Below are positions 1 through 8,373 of a stretch of DNA of 64,000 nt, piece after piece (positions within the stretch are counted from its first letter, which is position 1; each line of letters begins with the position of its first letter). The position numbers were made by a program, and so were the translations under genes. The notes beneath the pieces are model-generated. The model had not been told where the DNA came from. It worked only from the letters and a program-made list of their open reading frames with translations, and ran no database searches. Source of the stretch: Streptomyces sp. NBC_01237 (lineage in GTDB: Bacteria > Actinomycetota > Actinomycetes > Streptomycetales > Streptomycetaceae); assembly GCF_035917275.1 (NCBI RefSeq), contig NZ_CP108509.1:620001-684000 (forward strand), written 5' to 3'.

Positions 1-1444
1 CGGCGTCGGCCCGTTTGGTGAGTCCTTCGCGGAGCTTGACCGCGCTTTCGGCCTGTTCGAGTTGGCGCAGGATCTGCTCGCGCCTTCGGTGAAGGTCGTC
101 GCGGGCGGCGAGGAACGGTGAGACGGAGGGGGACGTCGCGGTGTCCAGCGCGGCGGCGGCTGCCTCTTCCCGGAGGGCCGCGTCTTCGGCCTGGAGCTTG
201 AGGGGGGCGAGTGAGGCACCGAGCTCGTCGATGTAGCTGCTGATCTCCTTGAGGCGGGCCTTGGTGGACCGGGTCTCCGCCTTGACGTCCACCCGGCTGT
301 CCTCGGCCTGGCTGCCGGCGTCGGCAGTGCCCAGGACCAATGCGCCCTCTTCTGCGCTCAGCTCGTGATGGCACAGGCTGCAGCGTCCGTTGCCAGCGGT
401 GGGGGAAGCCGAGAGCCGGTTCAGGCAGGCGGGGCAGGTGGTCACACTCAAGGGGTCGAAGAGCTGCTGCGCCTCGCCGAGCATGCCGAGCTTGAGGAGA
501 TCATCCGCGTACTGGGCCCGCAGAGGCATCAGGCGTTGGAGCTGCGTTTCGCAGTCCCGCAGGACCGCTGCCGCCCGGCGGGAAATCCCGGCCGCCGCTT
601 TGTGCTGGCTGCGCAGTTGGGCCGCGAATTCCGTTCCCGCCTGCGCACGGCGGTCCAACTCCCTAAGCTGGCTCGTGATGTCGGCCAGTTCCCGTTCGTG
701 GACGGCAGGAGTGGGTTCGCCGTTCAGCACGGTGGGAGCCTGCTCCACGACGAAGGTACGGGCTGCCGCGAGTTCGGCCTTGGCGCGGTTGAGCCGGCCG
801 CCGAGTTCCTGGATGCGCTGGCCGAGTTCGACGGCGCGGTCGTCGTGAACGCCGAAAGCGACGTCGACGACTTGCCGCAGTTTGTGCTTGCGCATGTAGT
901 CGTTCTCGAACAGGAAGTTCTTGTCCGCGACGCGTTCGTTGGGAAGGAAGGCGAGCCACATCACGTCGCGGAAGCTGAGCGGGTCCGTACGGGATTCGCT
1001 GTTGGTGGGCGCTTCGCGTAGCTGGACACCTGCGAGCTTGCAGTGGCTCAACAGGAGGGAGGACAGACTCTCCTGCGCCCCGGGCGGATCGATGGTCCTG
1101 CTCTCGGCCCGGGAGACGGTCGTGCTGTCGAGCGTTCCGCGGCGGACGAAGGCGACCTTTGAGGGCTCTCCGACCGACCGCTCGATCACATGAGGCTCGC
1201 CGGAGAGCTCCACCTCCAGAAGGCACGAACGGACCCTGCGCAGCACTTCCTGGTGGCGCGGATGCCGTTTCGCGCCGAGCCCGTAGGCGATGAACTCCAG
1301 CACCGCTGTTTTGCCGGAGCTGAACGCCCCGGCGATGACGGAGAGGTTCCGCACCCTCTGTCCGGAGGTGAAATCGACGTCGTAGGACCGCTCGATGCCG
1401 ACCAGGCGCAGGCGGCGGATACGGATGCCGGGAAGCGGCTCCAT
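1..1444 (-). CDS. ABC-3C system ATPase (DUF3732-like, SMC/Rad50-type), 3' end outside window
   Basis: A long minus-strand frame opens at an ATG at 1444 and runs off the left edge, so only the N-terminal ~480 residues are seen. Near residue 30 is a Walker A loop, GAFSSGKT. Long charged helical stretches follow, and at about residues 335-360 two CxxC pairs (CPAC and CSLC) form a likely zinc-binding turn inside a coiled coil, as in Rad50-like ATPases. It starts 5 bp after the stop of the middle-component gene, so the genes are co-transcribed and probably translationally coupled. Known of the family: DUF3732 ATPases are the ATPase of computationally defined ABC-three-component conflict systems, thought to sense invading nucleic acid. 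The signature motif and Walker B would lie outside the window. Function here is inferred from domain and neighbours. Confidence 0.75.
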   Translation of the reverse strand, partial: MEPLPGIRIRRLRLVGIERSYDVDFTSGQRVRNLSVIAGAFSSGKTAVLEFIAYGLGAKRHPRHQEVLRRVRSCLLEVELSGEPHVIERSVGEPSKVAFVRRGTLDSTTVSRAESRTIDPPGAQESLSSLLLSHCKLAGVQLREAPTNSESRTDPLSFRDVMWLAFLPNERVADKNFLFENDYMRKHKLRQVVDVAFGVHDDRAVELGQRIQELGGRLNRAKAELAAARTFVVEQAPTVLNGEPTPAVHERELADITSQLRELDRRAQAGTEFAAQLRSQHKAAAGISRRAAAVLRDCETQLQRLMPLRAQYADDLLKLGMLGEAQQLFDPLSVTTCPACLNRLSASPTAGNGRCSLCHHELSAEEGALVLGTADAGSQAEDSRVDVKAETRSTKARLKEISSYIDELGASLAPLKLQAEDAALREEAAAAALDTATSPSVSPFLAARDDLHRRREQILRQLEQAESAVKLREGLTKRADA

Positions 1445-1449
1445 GGTGA

Positions 1450-2025
1450 TCATCCCTCCCAGGACGTTTCCAGCACGGGCCCCGGGCCCAGCACGCTCAT
1501 GAGGGCAGCAGCAGGTCCGTCGGATCCGTCCGGCCTCAGCCACCGGGCGGTCTGCTCGCGCAGTCTCTTGTCGGTGAGTTTGCGGAGCTGGCGGACGACG
1601 ATGCCGGCGGCGGTGGTGAAGGAGGTGGCGTAGGTGGCGGTGAACCGGCCGCCGAGATCCTGACCGGCCTCGGTGATCGAGTAGGTGAGGGAGCCGTCGC
1701 GGTTGCGGATGCGGCAGCACCCGTAGGCCACCAGGAGCGCCAGGTCGTGCTGGATCCGTTCGCGCCGGCTCGTGAACCGCTGTGAGGAGGACGCGTAGGC
1801 CAGGACCTGCGGGTCGAATCCGGCCAGTCGCAGGAGGCTGGCGTCCCGGCTCTCGGGGGGAACGACGAGGAAGGGGTTCGCGGACAGGAAGTCGTAGTAC
1901 CCGATGCGCTCCAAGGTCGCCCCGTTCGCGTCCTGCGCGGCGACGGCGTCCAGGAGCAGCAGCAGTTGAGCGAGGCGGAATGGCACCTCGTCCTCGGGCA
2001 TCACGACCGGCCGGTCTGCGTGCAC
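1450..2025 (-). CDS. ABC-3C system middle component
   Basis: About 191 residues. It lies between the nuclease-like gene (stop at 2073) and the ATPase gene (start at 1444), the order expected of an ABC-three-component system. GTG at 2025 is preferred because GAGGAG lies 6 nt upstream; an ATG at 2001 is the alternative. The protein is helical with a winged-helix look: an RLAQLLLLLDAV helix, then IGYYDFLSANPFLV, then an ERIQHDLALLVAYG helix, a short beta wing, and an RQLRKLTDKRLRE helix. Middle components are poorly characterised adaptors that link the ATPase to the effector. The assignment rests mainly on gene order and general sequence character. Confidence 0.65.
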   Translation of the reverse strand: MHADRPVVMPEDEVPFRLAQLLLLLDAVAAQDANGATLERIGYYDFLSANPFLVVPPESRDASLLRLAGFDPQVLAYASSSQRFTSRRERIQHDLALLVAYGCCRIRNRDGSLTYSITEAGQDLGGRFTATYATSFTTAAGIVVRQLRKLTDKRLREQTARWLRPDGSDGPAAALMSVLGPGPVLETSWEG

Positions 2026-2072
2026 GGCATGCTCCTCGTCAGGGGTCGGGCGGTACGGGCGGTCGGGGTATC

Positions 2073-3032
2073 TCAGTCGTCGGCGTGACCGCTCGCGATC
2101 TGCCTCCAGTGCGTGACCCACCCTGCCCGACGGTTGTCGACCAGCCGGTGGACCAGGCCCCAGCTGTGCGTCACCTCCAGACGCAGCGCCTTGGGCAGTT
2201 TGTCGTGCTCGGAGCGCACCTCGCGCCAGACCCGGCCGTGCAGAGCGGGGAGGGTGCCCTCGGACGAGCACTCGTTGAACTGCATCTCCCACACGCCGTG
2301 CAGGGTGGCGTCGGCAGAGCTCAGTGCGGCGACCTCGGCCGGCACGCCCTTGTGCGCGACTTCGCGCGCCACCAGGTCGGCGTTGAAGAACTGCCGTTTG
2401 GCCGAGTCCAGTTCGACGTGGCCGGCCTCGGTCATCTGCCGCACGAATAGGGCCGAGTCGAGCGCCGCCGCCTTGCCCTCTTCTACGTCCAGCACGAGCC
2501 GCGTCTGCTCCTGGGCGGGGGCGGCGGGAGTGAAGACTTCGTAGTAGGCGCGGCGTACCTGGTCACCCTCGGGGCTCTGCAGCTTCTTCACGAGCGTGGT
2601 CTCGTCCCACAGCTCGATGACGAGGTCGTGCGCCTTCTCCTGCCGCTTCTTCCAGCCGTCCCACCATTTGGCTGCCGGGCCGTCCATACTGGAGGGAATG
2701 CACAGGATCCAGAGCTTGATGGTGTGACCGTTGACCGCCGCGGCCTTCAGCGCGTTCGCGAGCGACTCGCGAATCTGCTGCGACTGGCTGGTTGTGGTCT
2801 TCGGCATGAAGTACTTGGACTGCCACACCGTGATGGCGCCCCCGAGGTCACCGGCGAACGCGTCGATTCCCCAGTCGCCGGGATTCACCGCGATCATCCG
2901 GACATTCGGATTGGTCGCACTGGCGAGCTGCGCGAGCATCTGCTCGAAGTCGGCCCGTCCCCCGTCCGCGTTTCCGGACCGCCATTCGTGCACGCCGAAA
3001 TGGATGGGCGGAACCCCGGCCGCCACCGGCAT
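2073..3032 (-). CDS. ABC-3C system effector with REase-fold (Mrr-like) nuclease domain
   Basis: First gene of the three-gene module. Near the N-terminus, GDWGIDAF is followed by ITVWQSKYF. The Asp and the Q-x-K fit the core of a PD-(D/E)xK / Mrr-like restriction nuclease in which Gln replaces the usual acidic residue. The C-terminal half has a helical segment (FFNADLVAREVAHKG, then an HGVWEMQFNE stretch) that resembles the shared C-terminal domain of ABC-3C effectors. The frame extends upstream to a GTG at 3113, but the ATG at 3032 begins where family-like sequence begins; neither has a good Shine-Dalgarno. Inferred role: DNA cleavage unleashed by the ATPase and middle component, for example in phage or plasmid defence. 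Confidence 0.7.
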   Translation of the reverse strand: MPVAAGVPPIHFGVHEWRSGNADGGRADFEQMLAQLASATNPNVRMIAVNPGDWGIDAFAGDLGGAITVWQSKYFMPKTTTSQSQQIRESLANALKAAAVNGHTIKLWILCIPSSMDGPAAKWWDGWKKRQEKAHDLVIELWDETTLVKKLQSPEGDQVRRAYYEVFTPAAPAQEQTRLVLDVEEGKAAALDSALFVRQMTEAGHVELDSAKRQFFNADLVAREVAHKGVPAEVAALSSADATLHGVWEMQFNECSSEGTLPALHGRVWREVRSEHDKLPKALRLEVTHSWGLVHRLVDNRRAGWVTHWRQIASGHADD

Positions 3033-3148
3033 GGAGCTGTTCAACCCGCACCCCCGAAATCCCGCAGGCAACCCGAACGAACCACATTCAGCAGGCTGTT
3101 CACCCTGCGCCACACACAGTAACGGCCGTCAGCGTACGTGGTGCGGAA

Positions 3149-3420
3149 TCATCCGATCAAGGTGCTTGCGGCGGGCAATGTCCCAGCGGCAGCGGAACGA
3201 TGGATGGGGCCGGTGCGCAGCGACAGCGGCAGTCCGCTCGCCCCGTCGGCATGCGCGATGATCTCGGCGGTGATGGACACGGCCGTCTCCTCGGGCGTAC
3301 GGACTCCCCGGTCGAGGCCGATGGGAGAACGCAGTGAGGCCAGCTGCTGTCCCTCCCCTCCGGCTTCCCGCAGGAGACGGAGGTGCTCCTCGTGGGTGCG
3401 GCGGGAGCCCATGGGTGAGC
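3149..3420 (-). pseudogene. XdhC/CoxF-family C-terminal fragment
   Basis: The minus-strand frame holds MGSRRTHEEHLRLLREAG, then LRSPIGLD, a TPEETAVSITAEIIA stretch, and GPIHR. This is the recognisable end of XdhC-family proteins (accessory factors that load the sulfurated cofactor into molybdenum hydroxylases). The N-terminal domain and the start are missing, and sequence upstream of about 3420 has lost the frame. No xanthine dehydrogenase genes are nearby, so this is a decayed leftover. The stretch up to 3650 shows nothing else convincing. Confidence 0.6.
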
Positions 3421-3652
3421 GCGTGTTCGGTGGCCGCCAGTTCATGCGCCCCGAGCCGGGCCTCCGCGAGCAGCATTTCCGAAGCCGCGCCGTTCCGTGT
3501 GTGGACACCCCGGCAGGTCGGCGCCGTGGCGGATGACATCGAATGCGGCAAAGCGAACTGTTGCTGGGCGAGGGGCTCGGTCGTGGTGGGAGTGCGGTTC
3601 AAGTGCCCTGACGGCGCTCACGTGCCGGTCTGCCGCCTGTTTGGACGGGGGC

Positions 3653-5647
3653 TCACCGCATGTCGTCCTTTGCGGCGCGGGTCCAGGCGGCGTCGCGGAG
3701 CAGGCGGAGTCCGTTGAGTCCGACGATGACGGTTGAGCCCTCGTGGCCGAGGACTCCGAGTGGCAGCGGCAGGTGGCCCACCAGGTCCCAGATGGCCAGA
3801 CCGGAGATGAATACTCCGGCGATCACGAGGTTCTGTACCACCAGACGCCGGGCGGCCCGCGAGAGGGCGATCACGGTGGGGACGGTGGCGAGTTCGTCGC
3901 GGACGATGACGGCGTCGGCGGTCTCCAACGCGAGGTCGGAGCCGGCGCGGCCCATGGCGATCCCGGTGTGGGCGGCGGCCAGGGCGGGTGCGTCGTTGAC
4001 GCCATCACCGAGGACCAGCACCTTGCGCCCGCGGGCCTCCAGGCGCCGTACGGCTTCGACCTTGTCCTGGGGCAGGAGGCCGGCGTGGACTCCGTCGCGG
4101 CTGATGCCGACCTCAGCGGCCAGGCGTGCGGCAGCGCCCGGGTTGTCGCCCGTCACCAGCATCGGGGTGCTGCAGGTCAGCGTGGTCAGGGCGGCGACGG
4201 TCGCGGCGGCGTCGGGCCGCAGTCGGTCGGCGATGCCCAGCACGCCGACCGGGACACGGTCGCGCAGGACGAGGACGGCCGTGCGGCCACCGTCCTCCAG
4301 GTCGGCCGCGACCTTGGCAGCGCAGGCCGTGAGGGCGTTCTCGGGGCTGTCGAGGAGGCGGGCGGGTGCGCCGACCGCGACGGTGAAGCCGTCGACGGTG
4401 GCGGTGACGCCGATGCCGGGAGTGGAGGTGAAGTCCCGCGTGCCGGCGAGGGCCAGGCCGCGAGTACGGGCGGCGTCGACGACGGCGCGGGCCAGAGGGT
4501 GTTCGCTGGGGTGTTCGGCCGCGGCCGCGAGGGCCAGCAGGGAGCCCTCGTCCAGGCCGGAACCGTCCAGAGGGCAGATGTCGGTGACGCGCGGGGTTCC
4601 CTCGGTGAGGGTTCCCGTCTTGTCCAGGGCGACCGCGTCGACCTGCCCGAGGCGCTCCATGACGACGGCGGACTTCACCAGGACGCCGTGGCGTCCGGCG
4701 TTGGCGATCGCCGACAGCAGTGGCGGCATCGTCGCCAGCACGACGGCACATGGCGAGGCCACGATCATGAAGGTCATCGCCCGCAGCAGCGAGCCGGTCA
4801 GGTCCGCGCCGAACGCGAGGGGAACAAGGAAGACCGCCAGGGTCGCGAAGACCATGCCGAGGCTGTAGCGCTGCTCGACCTTCTCGATGAACAGCTGGGT
4901 GGGCGCCTTGGTCTCGGAGGCTTCCTCGACCATGGCCACGATCCGCGCGATCACCGAGTCCGAGGCATCCCGTTCGACCTTCACCCGCAAGGCTCCGGTG
5001 CCGTTGAGGGTGCCGGCGAAGACCTCGTCGCCGGCTTCCTTCGCGACCGGCAGCGGCTCCCCCGTGATGGTGGCCTGGTCCACCTCGCTGGCGCCGGTCA
5101 GGACGCGACCGTCCGCGCCGACCCGCTCGCCGGGGCGGATCACAATGGTGTCACCGACCACCAGGTCCTCGGTGGAGACGGTCGACTCACCGCCCTCGTC
5201 CGCCAGCCTGGTGGCCGTGGTGGGTGCGAGGTCGAGCAGGCCGCGCACCGCGTCCTGGGTACGGGCGGTGGCCAGGGCCTCCAATGCGCCGGAGGTGGTG
5301 AAGATGACGATCAGCAGCGCACCGTCCATCACCTGCCCGATCGAGGCCGCACCGATCGCGGCCACGATCATCAGCAGATCCACATCCAGGATCTTCTCCC
5401 TCAGCGCCGTCAGCCCCGCCCAGGCCGGCTCCCAGCCACCGGTGACGTAAGCGGCGGCATAGAGAGGTCCCCAGAACCAGGCCGGCGCACCGGTGAGCTG
5501 GAGCGGCAGCGCGATCAGGAACAGCACCAGAGCCGCAGCGGCCCAGCGTGCCTCGGCCAGGGCGAACACGCGGGTACGCCGCCGCGGTGCCGTGCGCGAG
5601 GCGGCCGGAGCTGCCCGATCGGGCCGCTGGAGCAGGTCGGACGGCAT
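3653..5647 (-). CDS. ctpJ: P1B-type metal-exporting ATPase (CtpJ-like, Co/Ni/Zn)
   Basis: 664 residues from an ATG at 5647 with AAGGG upstream; longer starts would overlap the operator at 5700. P-type ATPase hallmarks in order: actuator TGE at ~195-197, SPC in transmembrane helix 6 at ~298-300, phosphorylation motif DKTGTLT at ~342, the EHPLA histidine-proline motif at ~382, GDGVNDAP near 540, and HEGST in the last membrane helix. SPC together with HEG(S/G)T marks the P1B-4 class, which exports Co2+ and related divalent ions, and there is no N-terminal CxxC metal domain. It is divergent from an NmtR-like sensor, the arrangement of M. tuberculosis nmtR-ctpJ. The exact metal cannot be read from sequence. 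Role: efflux across the cytoplasmic membrane under metal-relieved repression. Confidence 0.88.
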   Translation of the reverse strand: MPSDLLQRPDRAAPAASRTAPRRRTRVFALAEARWAAAALVLFLIALPLQLTGAPAWFWGPLYAAAYVTGGWEPAWAGLTALREKILDVDLLMIVAAIGAASIGQVMDGALLIVIFTTSGALEALATARTQDAVRGLLDLAPTTATRLADEGGESTVSTEDLVVGDTIVIRPGERVGADGRVLTGASEVDQATITGEPLPVAKEAGDEVFAGTLNGTGALRVKVERDASDSVIARIVAMVEEASETKAPTQLFIEKVEQRYSLGMVFATLAVFLVPLAFGADLTGSLLRAMTFMIVASPCAVVLATMPPLLSAIANAGRHGVLVKSAVVMERLGQVDAVALDKTGTLTEGTPRVTDICPLDGSGLDEGSLLALAAAAEHPSEHPLARAVVDAARTRGLALAGTRDFTSTPGIGVTATVDGFTVAVGAPARLLDSPENALTACAAKVAADLEDGGRTAVLVLRDRVPVGVLGIADRLRPDAAATVAALTTLTCSTPMLVTGDNPGAAARLAAEVGISRDGVHAGLLPQDKVEAVRRLEARGRKVLVLGDGVNDAPALAAAHTGIAMGRAGSDLALETADAVIVRDELATVPTVIALSRAARRLVVQNLVIAGVFISGLAIWDLVGHLPLPLGVLGHEGSTVIVGLNGLRLLRDAAWTRAAKDDMR

Positions 5648-5699
5648 GACAAAACAACCCTTCAGGGCGGAGGCAAGGCAACACATCCACCGTACAGGA

Positions 5700-5723
5700 A
5701 CATCTGAACAGGTCTTCACATGT
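5700..5723. promoter_or_regulatory. Operator for NmtR-like repressor (inverted repeat 9-6-9)
   Basis: ACATCTGAA, six bases (CAGGTC), then TTCACATGT. The arms match at 8 of 9 positions when one is reverse-complemented. It sits 52 bp upstream of the ATPase start (5647) and 19 bp upstream of the regulator start (5743), as expected for a metal-sensing ArsR/SmtB repressor controlling both genes. The repeat is seen directly; binding is inferred. Confidence 0.75.
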
Positions 5724-5742
5724 GATCGGTAGGATGGGCGCC

Positions 5743-6129
5743 ATGGGTCACGGAGCCGACGACAAGAACCACGCCACCCCCCGCGAGCGCCTGGACGCGG
5801 CGGGGGCCACCGACGTCGCCGCCACCCTTCAGGCCCTGGCGACCCCTTCGCGGCTGTACATCCTGGCCCGCCTCCAGGAAGGCCCCTGCGCAGTCGGCGA
5901 CCTTGCCGAAGCCGTGGGCATGGAAGCCTCCGCCTGCTCCCACCAGCTCCGCCTGCTGCGCAATCTCGGACTCGTCACCGGGGAACGCCGGGGCCGTTCT
6001 ATCGTCTACGCCCTCCACGACAACCACGTCGCAGAGCTGCTGGAACAGGCGCTTTTTCACGTCGAGCACCTACGGCTCGGCCTGCGAGACGCCCCCGCCG
6101 AAGAGGCCCCGGCCACGGTCCAGCGGTAG
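5743..6129 (+). CDS. nmtR: NmtR-like ArsR/SmtB metal-sensing repressor
   Basis: 128 residues from the ATG at 5743; in-frame starts further upstream would run into the operator. The N-terminus begins MGHG, matching NmtR, where the amino terminus and His3 help bind Ni/Co. A winged helix-turn-helix follows (TLQALATPSRLYILARL, then EASACSHQLRLLRNLGLV). The alpha-5 metal site is complete: D-x-H-x10-H-x2-H in DNHVAELLEQALFHVEH, the pattern of CzrA, SmtB and NmtR. In this family metal binding releases DNA. The operator at 5700-5723 between this gene and the exporter implies autoregulation and control of the ATPase. Ni/Co versus Zn specificity is inferred from resemblance to NmtR. Confidence 0.88.
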   Translation: MGHGADDKNHATPRERLDAAGATDVAATLQALATPSRLYILARLQEGPCAVGDLAEAVGMEASACSHQLRLLRNLGLVTGERRGRSIVYALHDNHVAELLEQALFHVEHLRLGLRDAPAEEAPATVQR

Positions 6130-6212
6130 GAAGGCCCCGGGGCAGCGCCGGAGTTCACTGCAGGGCACGTTGTTCTTCTGGCTCGGCCCGTCCAGGAGTG
6201 CTCCGGAGACGG

Positions 6213-6479
6213 TCAGTCTGCCTCCGTTGCTTCCTGGGGCAGCTCCCTGTTTTCCGCCGTTCCGCTCCCTGCCTCTTTCCTTTTGCGGTCCGCCACCAGT
6301 TGGACGGCCAGTAGGACCAGGGCGATCAGGCCGGCGATCACGGCGGCGATGACCTGCGTCGAAGTCAGGAAATCGATGAGTCCGCCTTCGTTGGAAGGCG
6401 GTGGAGGAACGTACATTCCGTCGGATTCGTCAGCGGCGTGGGCGCGTACAGACAGCACGCGGGAAAGCACAGCGGACAC
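6213..6479 (-). CDS. Small membrane protein, unknown function
   Basis: 88 residues. GTG at 6479 is chosen because GGAG lies 7 nt upstream; an upstream TTG at 6518 lacks a site. A short hydrophobic N-terminus ends in an AHA-like signal peptidase site, then comes a proline-rich YVPPPPS segment, one strong transmembrane helix (about STQVIAAVIAGLIALVLLAV) and a charged cytoplasmic tail. Not recognised as a named family. It is codirectional with the membrane protein gene upstream at 6576-7190. Confidence 0.5.
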   Translation of the reverse strand: MSAVLSRVLSVRAHAADESDGMYVPPPPSNEGGLIDFLTSTQVIAAVIAGLIALVLLAVQLVADRKRKEAGSGTAENRELPQEATEAD

Positions 6480-6575
6480 GTAGACACTCCAGTGTTGATG
6501 CCTGCTGAAGGACAGCAATCAGCCGCAGGCGCGGCGCGGATGCTGTGAAAGGGGTGTGGTGGCGTGCCGTCGTCG

Positions 6576-7190
6576 TTACGGCGCGCAGGGCTGCGCGCGG
6601 TACAGCAGCACCGTCAGCGCCCGTGGACGGGGCAGGGCGGCGGCGGGCTGTGGTGGCATCGCGGAACGCGGAGCAGGGATTCCTGTGAGGCGCAGAGCCA
6701 GGCCGGCCGCGTAGAGCAGGCAGATCCGCCATCGGCGGGCCAGCGCGACAAGCGCGTACGCGAGCCGGGTGGGCAGGTTGGAGGCACTGCGCAAGAAGCA
6801 GACCAGAGCGAGAGCCACAACGAAGTTGAGCACGGCCATCGCGAGGGTGTTGTGGTGCCAGGACGCCGGAAAACGCCGGTGGTCGTCCAGGGCCGTGGCC
6901 GGAATCTCCCGGCCGGTCCATTCCAGGTATGCGGGCAGCAGTGCCTGTACGGCGGCCAGGGCGAACGCCCCCTGGCGGGGGCGGGACGCCCCGGCACGTA
7001 GGACCGGGTAGGCACAGGCGGCCAGGACGGCGACCGCGGCCAAGAGCGGGGGCCAGGACACCGTGGAGTCCGTCGTCGCGTGATGCAGGCCCGCACCGAG
7101 CCCCGCCGCTACGAGGGCATGGCCGAGAGCGAGGGCGGCGGTGCCGCGCGCGGTGCGCCGAGATTCAGCGAGGACCGGGAAACTGGACAT
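6576..7190 (-). CDS. Integral membrane protein, unknown function
   Basis: About 204 residues from an ATG at 7190 (a GTG at 7211 is possible). Four or five hydrophobic helices are visible, including ALALGHALVAAGLGAGL, a PLLAAVAVLAACAYPVL stretch and NTLAMAVLNFVVALALVC, with basic loops. No catalytic or ligand motif was recognised. Its divergent neighbour at 7318 is also a membrane protein, and a copper-type ycnI fragment follows that, so an envelope or metal-related role is possible but unproven. Confidence 0.55.
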   Translation of the reverse strand: MSSFPVLAESRRTARGTAALALGHALVAAGLGAGLHHATTDSTVSWPPLLAAVAVLAACAYPVLRAGASRPRQGAFALAAVQALLPAYLEWTGREIPATALDDHRRFPASWHHNTLAMAVLNFVVALALVCFLRSASNLPTRLAYALVALARRWRICLLYAAGLALRLTGIPAPRSAMPPQPAAALPRPRALTVLLYRAQPCAP

Positions 7191-7317
7191 GTCAGGCCAA
7201 TGATGACCCACGACGGGGCAACCGTGTTACGCATCCGGCGCTTTCGGTAATCACGTGCGCACCTGCTCCGCTACAGCGGGTGCAATATCCGTAGGCGGGC
7301 TGACTGGGCGCAGCGGC

Positions 7318-7998
7318 ATGGACGATGATGGGCGGGCCATGCGCCACCCTCCTGCTCCCGCACCCTGCCGGACGCCGCCGCCCCTTCCTCGGGCCGCGGT
7401 GTTCGCCGTCGTGAGCACGGTCCTGGGAGTCAGCGCCCACCATCTGATGGCCGAGGGGCCGATGCCGTGGGTGCAGGGCGGGGCCGCGGCCGTCGTCCTG
7501 TTCGCCGTAGCCCTCATCGGGCTCGTCGGGGCGCGGCAGGCACGGTCGCTTCCGTGCGTGGTGGGCGCCAGCGCTGCCGTACAGGGCGGGCTGCACCTGT
7601 GGCTCGCCGTGACCGCTTCTCATACGCCGGCCTCCTTGGGCTCGGCGCACGCGCACGGCGGGCACGAAGCCTGGCACGAGCGGCTCGGGGCCGGTGGTGA
7701 TTCCTGGGCGTCGGCCGGCATGGCCGTCGCGCACACGCTGGCCGCCGTCGCTGTCGCGGTGCTCATGCAGCGTGCGGACGCGGCCTGGTGGTCGCTGGCC
7801 CGCGGGTTCGCCTCGGCCCTGGACACGATGCGGGCGCGGATCGCAGCCTCCTGGGCGATGCTGACCGGTGCGGTGGTCGCCGGGTGGCTGATCGGGCCGG
7901 TCCCGGTCGTGCCGGTGCGGGCCGCGCGGCCACCGCCGCGCCGGCCGGTACTCGCGGATGTCGTGGTGCGGCGGGGTCCTCCGCAGCTGGGTGTGTAA
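7318..7998 (+). CDS. Integral membrane protein, possibly copper-locus associated
   Basis: About 226 residues from an ATG at 7318; ATG 7339 is an alternative. It has hydrophobic helices (AAVFAVVSTVLGVSAHHLMA; AAAVVLFAVALIGLVGA; AGMAVAHTLAAVAVAVL), a His-rich loop (SAHAHGGHEAWHE) that could bind metal, and a basic proline-rich tail. It is followed after about 95 bp by a DUF1775 (YcnI) gene fragment; membrane proteins of this look often precede ycnI in actinomycetes. Function unknown. Confidence 0.55.
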   Translation: MDDDGRAMRHPPAPAPCRTPPPLPRAAVFAVVSTVLGVSAHHLMAEGPMPWVQGGAAAVVLFAVALIGLVGARQARSLPCVVGASAAVQGGLHLWLAVTASHTPASLGSAHAHGGHEAWHERLGAGGDSWASAGMAVAHTLAAVAVAVLMQRADAAWWSLARGFASALDTMRARIAASWAMLTGAVVAGWLIGPVPVVPVRAARPPPRRPVLADVVVRRGPPQLGV

Positions 7999-8092
7999 CA
8001 CGCAGATCCTCACTCATCCTGCCGGGACGGCAGTTCACCCCTGTATCGCCGGGTGTGCGCCGTGCCGCGCTCTCTCACACCCGGAGACACCC

Positions 8093-8352
8093 ATGTCCCG
8101 TACCAGCCGCACCCGTCATCACAACCGTACCCTTGCCGTCGCCGCCGGCCTCGCCGTCGGCGCCGTCCTGTTCGCCGCTGGTCCGGCCTCTGCCCATGTG
8201 GAGGTCGAGTCGGAGAAGGCGCAGGCTCTCGCCGAGAACGTCACGCTCGCCTTCGAGGCCGAGTCGGAGTCCGGCACGGCCGGGATCACCGAGCTGCGCG
8301 TCGTCCTGCCCGAAGGCATCGCACCCGCCGACGTCGTGTACGGGGAAGGGCC
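8093..8352 (+). pseudogene. YcnI-like (DUF1775) copper-associated protein, 3' truncated
   Basis: ATG at 8093 with GGAG 6 nt upstream. A signal peptide (LAVAAGLAVGAVLFAAGPASA) is followed by mature HVEVESEKAQALAENVTLAF and a VVLPEGIAPADVVYGEGP segment, the start of the DUF1775 domain; the N-terminal His of the mature protein is the known copper-binding end. Homology stops at about 8352, roughly one third of normal length, and unrelated regulator sequence follows. The remaining domain and C-terminal anchor are gone. Confidence 0.7.
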
Positions 8353-8373
8353 GGTAGACACCGCGTGCCGCAT

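Noticed and set aside
1..3113. Interpretation as a plain SMC/RecN DNA-repair operon
   Set aside because: The nuclease-like first gene, small middle gene and DUF3732-like ATPase order fits ABC-3C better than any housekeeping SMC or RecN locus.
3743..5707. 654-codon plus-strand open frame opposite the metal ATPase
   Set aside because: Low-complexity Gly/Asp/Gln-rich product, the usual antisense shadow of a high-GC gene; the minus strand has all P-type ATPase motifs.
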